Shown: positions 1-12,080 of the stretch, one piece after another
Position numbering within the stretch: the first letter of the stretch is position 1
Layout of the letters: every line of letters begins with the position of its first letter
NCBI RefSeq assembly: GCF_030272615.1
Contig: NC_081414.1
Coordinates: 770,355,653-770,419,652, forward strand
Direction: 5' to 3'
DNA: 64,000 nt
Source: Cryptomeria japonica
Taxonomy: Eukaryota; Streptophyta; Pinopsida; Cupressales; Cupressaceae
Position numbers and translations under genes: made by a program
The notes under the pieces: generated by a model
What the model was told of the DNA's origin: nothing
Databases searched by the model: none
Seen by the model: only the letters and a program-made list of their open reading frames with translations

Positions 1-850
1 ATCTTTTGCATATTTAATTAAATAAATCAATTTGCCATTAAATCATCAAAAGAGGAATTAATTTGAAAAATAAATAAAAATTGCCATAAATCTTCAAAAA
101 AGGAAACAAATCAAGAAAGAGGAATTGGAAATTATGAGCATAAATCTTCAAAAAAGGAAACAAATAAAAAAATAAATTAATTGAAAAAAAAGAATTAAAA
201 ATTGAGAAAAGAAATCAAATGGAGATAATCTTGAAAATCAAATAAAAATTGAAAAAATCTTAGAAAAGCATTTAAAACAATTAAATCTCAAAATTGAATG
301 AAATAGAGAATAAATTAGTTTTTTCTGATTTTATCTTAATTTTAGTTCAATTTCCTTTAAAACTGAGAAAATAAGCCAATCACATCAATTGACCTGGATT
401 GTGCTTCCTCTTGGAAAATCTTGATTGCTCATCATCATTTGATCTCAACCGTTGGTTTCTTTCCTAATTTTCTATAAATTCAAGCTCTCATCTCCTAATC
501 AAGGATCTTGGAGAATATATTATTATCATGTTGTTTTTTGATATTTGTGAATTCAGATATTCATACATTAGTTATTGCATCCATATTTACATCATTTATC
601 TCATTTATTGCTTAAATCATGTTAGATTAAATCTTACAAATCATGCATTCGTCTAGCTTAAATCTTGATTTCATTTATCTCAACCTTATGCTCATATAGA
701 TAAAAATTCTTCATTTAGTTGTTGTCTAGTCACTAGATAGCTTAGCAATCTGAGAGCAATCTAAACTCACATCTACTAGAAGGCAATAAGCTGACTTGCA
801 ATGGATTTCATTTTTTCATTTTTGATTAACTAACCCATGCAAATAATAGT
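1..850 (+). other. AT-rich LTR-like stretch, unassigned
   Basis: No coding capacity is visible. The first 350 bases are A-rich and built from loosely repeated words such as AAATCTTCAAAAAAGGAAAC. At 473-479 a TATAAAT box precedes a short GC-richer stretch, as in the U3/R boundary of an LTR read on the plus strand. No TG...CA ends, primer site or second copy are visible in the window, so the assignment is tentative. It abuts the minus-strand gag remnant that follows. Confidence 0.3.
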
Positions 851-899
851 TTATTGAAGTGTTGTGTCTTACAACTTGCAAATATCGATTCACTTTTCA

Positions 900-1507
900 C
901 ACACACAGTTCTCAATATCCATTGCTATCCTATATGCCTGTTGTAAGGTTTTAGGATCCTTATCTCTTAGCAAATAACTCTCATCCTCTTCAAATGCATC
1001 CAAATAAACAACTAAGCATACTGCATCATTTGGTCTATAACTGGTAGGAATGTCATCCAATGCCCTAGCAAACCTAAGATTAAAAGTAGGTACTAACTCA
1101 TCTTCTTATTTCTAAATGTCCATGAATGTTTTCATAACTGAGCTTGGATTAATTCTTTCACCAAACTATTCCATAAATGCCAGCTTCAACTCATCCCATG
1201 ATGAAATAGAGCATATTGGTATGTAAGAGAACCAGTCTCTGGCATTTTCCTTCAAAGACTCACCAAATAATTTCATGAAAACATCTTCCTCATCTATTTC
1301 AAATTTTTTTATTAATTCATAAAACTCCTACAAATGTTGTCATGTTGATTCTGGCCTCTTCCCATTGAATCATGGTAATTGTTCCCTAACCCCTATAAGA
1401 ACAAGATTTGGGAAACCTTGGATATCGTCAAAATTCAATGGTTTATATCTTTCACTAAAGAAAACTCTATGATGAGTAGGCATAGGTTGCACATTTGTAT
1501 TTGACAT
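900..1507 (-). pseudogene. T1: Ty3/gypsy gag remnant
   Basis: Read on the minus strand from an ATG at 1507, this gives about 200 codons interrupted by several stops. It contains the usual gypsy gag core: a Trp-Phe pair (ARDWFSYIP), then a stretch ending in FMEYFGERINP, then a segment with ALDDIP. In intact elements this region builds the capsid of the cytoplasmic virus-like particle. It lies about 0.8 kb downstream of the primer binding site at 2311-2329, the expected order for a minus-strand element. No zinc knuckle, protease or RT follows; the sequence runs into the AT-rich stretch at 1-850. Confidence rests on the gag-like pattern only. Confidence 0.55.
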
Positions 1508-2310
1508 TTCATAGGGAAACACAAGCACATGATACATATTTTCATTCATTCCCTTATTTATTTCCCTTCTCTTGAACTATTACATTGTAAGACTAAAAAC
1601 ATACTCCATCTAATCTCATATAGAAAATGGAAAGTGAATCATAGGAGCATGCAAAATAGTCACTACCATTCCCTTTTTTAGTGCTTCTTTCACTTTTTAG
1701 GGAACATTTTTTTTTATAGTTTTCATGAAAATAAACTTGACTCATGAAAATCTAATTACTTGGAAATGTTGAAGTTGCTGCTACTTTCTTTAACCTAGGA
1801 CTTGCAAAATCACCTTCAATCTTTCAAATCTTTAACACTAATCTTTTGATAGAGTCGCCACCTCCTTGTAGAGGACAAATACTCAACAATCTAGAATTTC
1901 TTCATAGGTCACATTTCTTTCAACTCAACACTACAACACTTCCTTATCATCAAATGGCATTACTGATTCTATCCTCAACTTGTTAGAGTATTTCATCATA
2001 AGAGATAAAATTTGCTTCATCTTTCTTGCAAATTTCTTGGTTCTTCTTCAAGAAGACACACACTGGTGCATAGATCTCAGAGTCATCACTCACAACTGCG
2101 AGGTATCACATATAATCTTGCAAAATGGATAGATCTGGACCAAACTCTATATAGAAAAAGAACTACGACAGATTTCTCAGCGACATTTATGAGAATTGAC
2201 TCAAACCAACAAGGGACAAATTAAGAATCTTTTTCACTCTATGGGCAAAATCTCCACTAAATATTTGGTAATTTTTTTCTAACCAGAGATTCTCAACAGT
2301 TCATTTCATT

Positions 2311-2329
2311 CCCCAGCAGAGTCGCCAAT
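2311..2329 (-). promoter_or_regulatory. T1: primer binding site
   Basis: The minus strand reads ATTGGCGACTCTGCTGGGG, the form of primer site common in plant Tat/Athila-type gypsy elements, where a tRNA 3' end starts minus-strand DNA synthesis. It directly follows a CA-ending sequence (TGTTTTTC on the plus strand at 2330), so the 5' LTR must extend to higher coordinates. It fixes the orientation of the gag remnant at 900-1507. Confidence 0.65.
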
Positions 2330-5300
2330 TGTTTTTCATTCCCAAAATGGACGACGGGTTCACACTACTTTAGGACAGAGACCAAACTGATTTCCTCCAA
2401 ATATATATGGAGAGCCATCTCCAACTATCAATATTTGTTAGGCTTGGACCAACAATAACAAGGACAGAAAGTTCTTCTGCACTTTAGGCTATGCAGAACC
2501 AGGGAGGATGATCCCTTTAGTAAGATCTCCTTCTCTTTGCAATGATACTTAGGAACTTACTGAAACAAAGTAGATTAGCTCATAATAAGACTCGACAGAA
2601 AGGGAGAATGCTCAAGGATGGAAAATCCTTCAGTGATCCTCAACCTTAAGCTGGAGTATGAGAGAGGGTGGGATGACTTTCAGAAAACACATAAAACTTA
2701 GTGAATGATATTCTGATATTTATAAGATTCATTCTGAAAAATCATAAAGAAGATAAACTAGAAGCTGAAAACCTAATGACATTTGCTAGCAAATACTAGT
2801 GCCTTATTTTTTTGGGTTACAGAGTCTATGAAAAGTGTTACTGAAAATCTAATAAAATTTCATCTAATAGCTGGTCTAGCCTAAAACAATATTGCCTTAC
2901 AATATTGTTCTGCTTACAATCCTTCACCTAAACTGCTTATCAAATCCTATGGCAAGCCTTATTTTCTTTGTAATCTCATTCAATCATTTTAATTAACCCC
3001 TTGGACTAAAGCATTGAATGGAAGAATACATACATCATAACAATGCAACAAACAAACAAAACGTTTGATCCCATTTTCTTAAAAGAAGATAAAATCGCAC
3101 ACAAGAGAGTAAAGATTAGAAAAATATATTTGCATTAATATCATAAGCTATATTTTATCAGATGATAGCCAACAAATTCAAGTACAGGATAACCCACTTG
3201 AAAAGGGGAACTTGCAACTCTTCTATTACTTTTTTGCTCTGCAAAATAACATTACAGTCCTTGTTATTTCCTATGACTCTCTAGAACTACTTGGAATGTA
3301 ACCCTATAGAAAAGGTCTATTTTACAGAGATCCTTCTCAAAAAATTTAGACCATAACTAATGGCCTTGAATTCCCTTTTATAGAAGACAAGGGAGTGACA
3401 AGTTTCAAGACAAAAGAGACTTGTTAACAACAAATTCAAACCTTAGAGGTTGTACACAATTTTGTTACAAAATATTCTTATCCACATGCTGATGCCTGTG
3501 ATGAGGTGGAACCAAAATCCTCAACTGATTTTTGGTAGAAACAAAAACACTTGAGTTGCGCCGATATCACCCTGACACTCCCAAATGGACCTCTAGATGC
3601 TCAGTTTGTTCCATAGCATTTCTCTTCCTGAAAAGGAAAATAGATGTCACCATGTAACAAAACTTTCCCACCAAAATGGAGGAAATTCTCTAGACTTTAT
3701 GCCCCATATTAGAGAAAATGGAAACAAGAACTTGGGGGTAAACGAGATTTTTTGAGAAGGCATTGCAGCTTCCATGTTGTTGCAGAGATGATTGTCTGCC
3801 AATCCTACCTCAAACAAATCTTTCTTTTAGATCCCCATGAGCTCCCTCTTGGAACACTTTACCAACAAAAGAAGAGTAAGAGTGGGGAATAGGACCAGGG
3901 TGACTTTTCTTGAAAAGAAAAGGATTTCACACCCACTCTGGCAATCCCCTGATCTTTAACAACCCCTTTGGCAATGAAGAACATCATACCAGAGAAGGAT
4001 CATCCATCTAGTGTCACAAAATATGCAACGACTCTATCCATAATTTTGCTTGAACAACATCCTCTCACTAACGAATAATAGCTCTCAGAAAATGAATAAG
4101 CTTATATCTATTTCTACCCATTTTATCATTTGCCTAGTGAATTTATAATCAAAATTACTTTCAATATGGTGGTACTAACCCATGTGAAGAATCATCATCC
4201 TGATATCTTGTGCTCACCTTGTCATCTATGGATTTCAGCAATCATGCCTACAACTCAAGACATCGCCATCTTCTAGGCCATCACTCCATTTCCACCTGCA
4301 TGTATTCACCTTACGTGAATGATTTTATTCTCATCTTATTCCTTTCTCAGTGTACAGTCTTCTGCTTTAGGATCTCTGCCAATAGTCAAATCTCTGAATT
4401 TATCAGGGAACTCATGATCCATCACACTTGAACTAGAAGCTTATCCAAATCCTTTCACATCTTTGGGCTATCATCTTTAATTGTCTTATCAATTCTGAAT
4501 CAACAAGTCAGAATCCCATTCATTCTTCCTTTTCCCACGAGCTACGACCAGTGCCTCCAAGATCCCTACTAACTTCTCATTTAAAACTCAATGACAGATC
4601 TTATCCAACTTGGCAAATCCAATCTCTTGTTGACTTAGCACTTTGACTTTTCATATGTATCCGTGGACCCATAAAATCCTTACTGAACAATGCCATATCA
4701 TCCTTCGACCAAACTCCATCAGCAACCTCTTTGTAGGCCTTCCTGATCATCCTAGAACACATGGCATCATCTTGTGATGTCATGGTCCATAATCTCCCCA
4801 CAACTTCCATCGTGGGAATACGAGGGTCATCTAATTTGTTCAATCTTTATCGCTTTGCATACTTCCTGTTAACTCTTCTAGGCTTTAAAAGTCATGCACC
4901 TTTTACCTCAGGATAAAACATCTTCATTCATTCTGAGCACGTGCAAATATATGGGATAGTTAGTAGATCAACCTTTACTACCTACGAATCGGTAACAAAA
5001 TGCTTTCGATCGGTTACACTGCTAACCCTATCGATTTCCGCTGATAACATGCGGCACAATCTCACGATGTCGCGGTCATTAAAATCCTCGCATCTTTGAT
5101 AATGGGGAAGCGCTAGCTATTGGATGCATCCTATCTTTAGAAAACGGTCGGAGTACTTAGGTTTCTTCGGACTTTAAGAAAATACAAGTGTGGGCATAAA
5201 TATTTTTAAAGGAGACCAGTAATAGGAATGTCATGCAGATGACTTAGGGAAATTATTATTTCACAAACCGGTTGATCATCACTTAATGCTTAGAAAATAA

Positions 5301-5515
5301 GATGGCCCCACTCATGGAAAGGGTACTTGTGGATTTAAGTGGGAAAAAAGTAACAACAAAATATATCATTGCTAGGGTTTTCTTCACAAAATGTAAGAAG
5401 TTTTGATAAACCCTAAACCCTAGACCTTGGATCATTCACAAAGGATCAAAGTAAAACCTGACAATCAATGTTTTAAGCTCAAAAATTGAAAATTTCATGC
5501 AATCAATTTTTAGAG
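2330..5515 (-). repeat. T1: probable 5' LTR plus unresolved flank
   Basis: The inner LTR edge is set by the primer site at 2311-2329. A strong TATA box on the minus strand (TATAAAAGG, plus coordinates 3374-3382) fits a U3/R boundary about 1 kb from that edge, so the LTR is probably long. I could not find its outer TG end, and no second copy lies in the window. The 80-codon open frame at 4601-4843 (minus) has no recognisable motif and is probably chance. The stretch 5400-5430 holds two telomere-like AAACCCT units, too few to matter. I see no gene here. Confidence 0.35.
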
Positions 5516-5519
5516 CTAT

Positions 5520-7815
5520 AATGCTGCTTGACTAATGCCTTCTCAATTTTCTCTTCCTTTTGTTCTTTCTCCTTTTTCCTGTTTAGAGGTCTTCTCTACA
5601 ACTTTTTCTACAGGTTTCTCCTAGGTAGCCTGTGAAACCAGTGGGGGTTGAGGTTTCACTGGTTGATCATTTACCAGTGGAGGTGGAATATCCACACTTG
5701 GTTGAGTTACCACTATCTCTACTTTGTTAACTTGTGAAACAGTAATTTCCAGTGGTTGCATATCTGGTTCAATGATGTTTCTAGATAGATCAATAGTATC
5801 ATGTATTTCATCAATAAAAATCACTGGTTGGTAAGTAGTGTCATCCTTCTTCTTGATAGGATAGACAACATCAAATTGTACTATTTCTTCCTCATACATT
5901 TTTGTCATACTGCAGGCTTAGTTTGCTCATCATCATAAGGCTTTGAATGCTTATGCATCTGTTGAACATTTTGAGCTATTTGATGAGTCTCAGCTTCAAC
6001 AGATTGAATTTTCCCATTTAATAACTTCAATCTTCTTTCCTTAGAGATAAACTGTCCTTTGTAATTATCAAGTAAGGCAACTAATTCATCTCTAGATAAT
6101 TCAAGAAAATATTGAATAAATACATTATCAATAATTTCTTGATCTTTGTCAACAACAATTTGTCACTTATTTGCAAGAATAGAATACAAAGAATCGGAAA
6201 TATCATTTTTAAGATCCTGAGGTAATCGATTATATTGACATAAATAGTTGATTTCCTGTTGAATAATTTGTTCCTTTTGATCTTCATAAAATTAATCAAA
6301 ACATTTCTTTACATTATCAAATATGTTCCTCCCCAATGTTTATATTGTCTTCTCAAAATCAGTCATAGGCTTGTAAGATAAGACATTAATAGGAACAGTT
6401 GCCTTTAGCACTTCTTTCACTAGTTTAGTTGCTTTACCGATTGCTTTCATTTTCTTGGGTTCCTCCTTAGTATCAGTATCATTAGATTCTGCTTGGAGAA
6501 TCATTTGTTGACCTCTCTTCTTTGTTGCAATCTGCTTCATAACAGTTACTTTGGGTACCTATTCCTTTTTGACTTGGACACTTCGTGTCACTCTTGCATT
6601 TGCAGATACAGAAGATGTTGATGGTGCTTTCTCAACTTTCTTATTCTTTCCTTTAACATTACTGGGTTGAGCACTACTAGTTTTAGCTTTTGCAGTTTGC
6701 ACCTCAACAATATCCAATCTTTTCTTCTTCTTGTCTACTGGAGATGCCAATAGGTTATTGGCACAACCATTCAATAAGTCATAATTGACTTCATAGCTCA
6801 TGTCTTCCATTTCATCTTCTCTAGGTTCAATAGCTTCCATCAGACAAAAACCAGTGGTGATTGTGAAAATGATGTTCTTAGCAAACTTTTTCACCACATC
6901 CTTAGGTAGCCTTACCCTCATATTCATTTTCTTTTGAAATTCATTGAAATACTTGTTCATTGCAGCAGAGAAAGTGTTCTTAACAACCTTAATTATGATC
7001 TTGATCTGAGTAGTTACTGGTAGGTCTTTAGACCATTCATTGTCACCAATTATCGGTAGGAAATTTTTTAAGTAAAAGAATAAACCAATCAATAACTGAC
7101 CAGATTTGAACTTTTGATTGTTGTGCTTCTTGATTGACTATAGATTCAACATCAATTGACTCCTTATGGCCTCACATAGGTCATAATCTGCATTCTCAAC
7201 AATAATTTTTTACGTTGTATGCACTACTGTAGATGGCACACTATTCATTCTACTAGAATAGAATATCATGTAGCCTTTGACTGTAGTAGCCAGTTTAACC
7301 ATTGTGTCCTTAATGTTATTAACAAAAAATGCATGCCCATTAGAGGGAGATGAGGTTAAAGTGGTTACAGATTCTTTAGAAATCCACCTCAGCTTGGGAG
7401 CTTCACCGGTTGACCAAAAGCCAGTCACAGCTTGAATAGATTCCTTGGTTATAGTGTGTGTCCTTTAAAAAAAAAACTTTTCACCATGAATACGACTAAG
7501 AATGATTCTTATGTGTTCCTCTTCAAAATCCTCAAGAAAATAAGTTGCATTATGAAAACCCTTCTCATAAACCCTAATATACTCAGGTTGAATCTTTCCG
7601 CTCTTATCGCAAAGGGATTTCAATTGAGAATAAATTGACAATGATCCTAAGTCTTCGATTTTATAATCAATATAGCTAGAAAAATCACCTTTTACAATAA
7701 CACTGCCAAGAACTTGAGATAAAGCATTGTAAGAAATAATTCATTTTGATTCCACAATCTCCATAGGTTCTGATGTGATCATTAGCCTCTCTACTTGGTT
7801 AGATGATGAAGCCAT
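5520..7815 (-). pseudogene. NA1 ORF2: unrecognised long protein
   Basis: I do not recognise this protein. It starts at ATG 7815 (MASSSNQVE), the same Met-Ala-Ser start as the copies in NA2 and NA3. Several stops and at least one frameshift break it. Recognisable blocks in order: LSRIHGEKFFF near 7480; an ITKESIQAVTG-like block after it; DYDLCEAI near 7170; LLIGLFFYLKNFLP at about 7060-7100; VRLPKDVVKKF near 6900; GFCLMEAIEP near 6840; then a Lys/Ser/Thr-rich linker and a C-terminal helical part. All these blocks recur in order in the other two copies. The conserved length and order argue that it was once a functional protein of this element family. Its biochemical role is unknown. Confidence 0.6.
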
Positions 7816-8305
7816 TCAAATAAACTTGATTCAAAATGGGATTTACAAAGAAATACCTTAATTCTCACACACTACCTCGTTTACTGGTTGATTCCTCAAA
7901 TGCACACTAGTTCAACCTTCACCAATCTTCAAATTAGCTTCAATCATGCAAATCATAGCACAAATTCTACTAAGACCAGCTACAAAATCTCTCTTCGCTC
8001 TACAAGTACTTAAGAATTCTCTTTTGAATGCATTTAGGGTAAAAATAACATAGTAAAAATTGCTTTTATCCTTTTTACCTACTGCATTAAATTCTCGACT
8101 GCTAGGTCTACAAACCTTAATACTTAACTATGCAAACAATATTAATAGGTGTAAAATTAGTTGATAAACTTTCAAAAAACTGATTTACAAAAGATATCAA
8201 GATTTCACACATAATAACTCAAAATTAAAACTTTCTTACCTCTCATCTTTCAAGGGGTCCGGAAGTAGATTTACCGCTTTTCTCCCCTTAGCCTTGTTGA
8301 AAGGC
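7816..8305 (-). other. NA1: spacer between gag and ORF2
   Basis: About 490 bases between the gag stop and the ORF2 start. NA3 has 345 and NA2 has 409 bases at the same place. I see no open frame. It could be a leader for internal initiation, or part of an intron that gives a spliced ORF2 message, but no splice sites can be assigned with confidence. Confidence 0.4.
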
Positions 8306-8559
8306 TCAATTCATTGGTACAAGATTCTCCACACTGGGTGAAGGATTAGGTTTTTCAGTAGGTATATCATCACTCTTCTTTTTCCAGATTTGGTTCATCT
8401 CTTCTCTGGTTTCCTCAAAATTTACCTTCTTCTTACCTTTTTGATCTTCAAAATGAGTAACCGGTTTGTTCTTTCTATATCTACAAAACTTCGCCATCTA
8501 TCTCGATTTATGATAATGATAGCAGGCCATTCTAGATGATCTCCAAGGTACTGCATTGC
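8306..8559 (-). pseudogene. NA1 gag, 3' part: last zinc knuckle and tail
   Basis: This is the end of the NA1 gag, separated from its upstream part at 16408 by the CHR insertion. It begins with a degenerate knuckle (CYHYHKS...MAKFCR), equivalent to the final knuckle ending in AKFCR or AKYCR in the sister elements. A charged tail with the motif KGKKKVNFEE follows, matching KGKEKVEEV in NA3 and KGKVKVEEI in NA2. One stop lies inside the knuckle. Reading resumes across the CTCTT duplication, which shows that both pieces were one gene before CHR arrived. Confidence 0.6.
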
Positions 8560-8564
8560 CTCTT

Positions 8565-10152
8565 TGATTGGATGGCGTTTGGGATAGACTAGCCTAGTCT
8601 ATGCTCTTGGATCCTTTCCTTGGATCTCCAGGTGTTCTCCTCACACCCTAGGGTCTCTAGGACTTCCTTTTCTTGAGCAATCCCTTGATCTTTCCCAATC
8701 CACCCACCAATGAGTTGCTATGCTGCTCCTAAGGTCTCATCTACTCAAGAGACTCAAAATCCCTTACTATAGCTAATAAGGGCTAATCTTGTACCACACC
8801 TTCCAAGGTCTTATCAAGGTTGTTTTAGGTCTATTCCATGGTCTATCCACCCATTCATGAACCCCCAAGAGGTTTCAAGACTCTAACCCCTTACCGATTT
8901 CACAAATTTGGGTTTTTGCCTTCAAAAAGGGCTACAAGGATTAGGACCAATTAGGCCTCCTAATCGGTCTTCTAGGGATCCCTCTCACAAATGATGCACA
9001 AAAAACCCTAACTCCCAAAATGGACTACCATTCAATTGGCAAGAGCTCAAGTATTTTCTAGGTTTTGGGCCTCCAAGTGGCCGTACAATGCCTAGGACGA
9101 ATTTTGGGGTTTTGAAGGGTTTTGTGAGGGTTTCTAGGGTCTGTCTGGGTCATAGTGAGAACTTTGAGTTTTAGACACCTTGTTTGGATTGGTGGAGGCT
9201 CCTCCTTCACACCAATGATGCTTCAAACACTCCTCTGCACTTCCTCCAAAGGATGCACTCTCCACTAATCAACCTTGCTCTCCAAGACCTCTGCACCAAC
9301 AACCATTCCTTATCGGGCACTGTCCAGTCTTGCCTAGGAATGAGTCTTTGCTTGGCCTCCTTTCATTTCCAAGGGCCCTTCTTTCTTGGGACTATAGTAC
9401 AAGGTCTTCACTCTCATTCCCCATGGTTTCATAGTGTTTCCACAATGGGGAATGGAGTTAAGACTTCATTTACACAATCCTATCCAAAACTAGATAGTAA
9501 GAAGATAGTTTACAGACTATTTAAAAACACTTACAATCCGCAAATAAAAACCTAAACTAATTGCTTGAAATGAAAGTATCTACACTAGGAAAAACATTCC
9601 ACACAGATTTTGGCATTTCTCAATCCATTAATTTGCTTGTTTTCTTCATTCAAACTGACTAGTAACAGTTTCACAGTCACAGTCTGATCTTTCTACTAGG
9701 GTCATACAATCTCTGACATCCAACCCATTAATTTAGGGTTTGCAAGTACTTATAATACTTTTACCTCGGTCTATGTGCCCATTCTATGGTTTTCCATGCT
9801 AACCTAAGGATTTTGACACCATGGTGGAAAAGTTGCTTGACAACTTTTAAAAGTTGTCATGCAACTTTTGAGCAACTTTCCCAATGTTTCTCTTCATGAA
9901 TCCTAGACCCACAATAGGCCAACCTAAGGATACCACCATGATATGAAAGACCCCTAAACACCTCCAGGACACACATACCCTTCATTTTCAACAAAATCAC
10001 AATCTTGACTTATGACCCCTAAGATCTCCTCTAGGACCCTAACTAGGACCTATGAGCACATGGCTCATTATTTTATGTACAATGGCTTCATAAGAAGCAT
10101 AACACCAACAAAACAAGAAAGAGAAAGAGTTTGGAAGGGTGATTCTACACCA
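8565..10152 (-). repeat. CHR 3' LTR
   Basis: About 1588 bases, paired with 14848-16402. On the minus strand it begins TGGTGTAG, directly after the polypurine tract, and ends near ATCCAATCA. It contains a 42-base imperfect palindrome at 9828-9869. A 123-codon open frame on the plus strand at 9184-9555 lies wholly inside this LTR and is almost certainly not a gene. Confidence 0.9.
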
Positions 10153-10170
10153 TACTCCCCCTCCATACAC
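10153..10170 (-). promoter_or_regulatory. CHR polypurine tract
   Basis: The minus strand reads GTGTATGGAGGGGGAGTA immediately before the 3' LTR start (TGGTGTAG). This purine run resists RNase H and primes plus-strand DNA synthesis in this class of element. Its position confirms the minus orientation and the LTR edge at 10152. Confidence 0.8.
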
Positions 10171-10172
10171 AA

Positions 10173-12080
10173 TTAAGAAATAGAAGAAGAGATGAGAGCC
10201 GGGTCTATTCCAAGTGCCTTGAACCTGCTCTCCTCCACCCATGTAGCTTCAAATACTGGTTGACCTGCCCATTTCACTAAGTTCTCCATGTAGACCTGGT
10301 GTCTAGTTGACTTCTTCACCCTTGATTCCAAGATCTCCTCTACTTTAGGCTTCTTCACCTGTGGTAAGACATTAACATCAAGGTCCTGCATTACCTTGGC
10401 TTGGTTCTCAGTCTGCCCTGCTATCTCACCCTTGTACATGATCAAGTTAGCTACATTAAAGACTGGTGATATAGCTAAATCTGAAGGCAAGTCAACTTTG
10501 TAGGCATTCTTACCATATTGCGACAGGATTCTACAAGGTCCTACCCTTCTTATCTGCAGTTTGGTAGGCTTACCTCCTTACATCCTAGCTTTACTCAAAT
10601 GGACCATCACATAGTCACCCACCTTGAACTGAACTTCTCTCCTATTCTCATCCACTTTGGCTTTCAGTTTTTGAGTGGAGTCAAGGATGGCCTACTTAAC
10701 TTGCTCCTGAACTTCCTTGATGATTTGAGTGAAGTCTTCTACTTACCCACTCTTCATTTCCAAACTACCAAGGTCTCTCAACTCACATACTCCTCTTGGA
10801 TGTCTGCCATATACCACCTCAAAAGGACTTCTACTAGTGGTTCTATTCACACTATCATTATATGCATACTCTGCTTGAGAAATGATTAGGTCCCATGTTT
10901 GGCCATACTCCTTAGTTAAACACCTCAATAAGTTACCTAACACCCTATTGATGACTTCAGTCTGATCATCTATTTGTGGATGGTAAGCTGAGCTAAATGA
11001 CAAGTTGGTTCCTAGTCTCCTCCATAATGTTTGCCAAAAATGACCCTTGAACTTGTTGTCCTTGTCTAAAACAATGCTTAAAGGGAGTCCATGAATCCTA
11101 TCAATCTCCTTGAAGAAGAGATGTGCAACATAGCTTGCATCATGTGTAGTCTTACATGGGATAAAATGACTCATCTTGGAAAATCTATCTACAACCACAT
11201 AGATGATGTCCATACCTATTTTTGTCTTGGGAAGTCCTACTACAAAGTCCATGCTTATACATTCCCAAGGTCTATTAGGGACCAGTAACGGTTGATATAA
11301 ACCGGCATTGCTTGATCCACCTTTGGCTCTTTGGCATACACCACACTATTCTACATATCTTTTCACATCTCTTAGCAACTTTGGCCAATAGTAGTACCTT
11401 TGTACTAAATCCAAGGTTTTGTTAACTCCAAAGTGTCCACTCAAACTGCCATTATGTTTCTCTTGGATGAGGTTCTCCCTCATAGATCCTCTAGGTACAC
11501 ACAATTGGTTACCCTTGAACAAGAGACCATTTTGGAGAGTGTAATCTGCATACTCACCATGGAAATGGTTCTCAAACTCCTTGCAAACCTTGTAAGCTGT
11601 TGAGAAGTCTTCATCTCCTTCATAGAGGTCTTTGAAACTGTCTATGCCTATTCTTTATAACTATAATTCTTGAACAGTCAACAACTTCCTACTTAATGCA
11701 TCTGCTACCTTGTTAAGTTGTCCCTTCTTATGCTTGATGGTGAAGGTGAAGGATTGGAGGTATTCCATCCATTTCAGATGCTTGTTGCTTAGCTTCTCTT
11801 GAGTGTTTATGTAACTCAATGCTTGGTTGTTTGTGAACACTACAAATTCTTTTGGAAGTAGTTAATGCCTCCATTTCTTTAGAGACTGCACTAATGCAGA
11901 CAACTCTAGGTCATAAGCTGAGTACTTCTTCTTTGCTTCATTAAGCTTCTCACTGAAAAATGCCATAGGTCTTCCCTCTTGACTCAACACGCCACCTACT
12001 GCAACTCCACTTGCATCACACTCCAAAGTGAATAGCTTATCAAACGTAGGTAGGAGAAGGATAGGTTTTCTGGCTACTTC
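10173..12080 (-). pseudogene. CHR pol, 3' half: RNase H, integrase, chromodomain
   Basis: Continuation of pol after the stop at 12081. In order: RNase H ([12 protein letters not shown] near 12030, then TNNQALSYIN); an integrase HHCC zinc site (KHNGSLSGHFG ... CGVCQRAK, about 11300-11450); the integrase core at 10743-11252, with catalytic Asp in MDFVVGLP, a second Asp in VLDKDNKF and Glu in QTEVINR, so DDE appears intact; and a C-terminal chromodomain ending the protein at 10173 (LVKWAGQPVFEATWVEE). Stops split the frame at several points, mostly TAG where Gln or Trp would be expected. The chromodomain places the element among chromoviruses. Confidence 0.85.

Noticed and set aside
4601-4843. 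80-codon minus-strand frame, possible small gene
   Set aside because: No motif, no neighbouring signals, and it lies in a probable LTR or its flank; not enough to support a gene.
5405-5425. Telomere-like AAACCCT units
   Set aside because: Only two units; expected by chance in AT-rich plant DNA.
9184-9555. 123-codon plus-strand open frame
   Set aside because: It lies wholly inside the CHR 3' LTR, the other LTR does not keep the frame, and no motif is visible.
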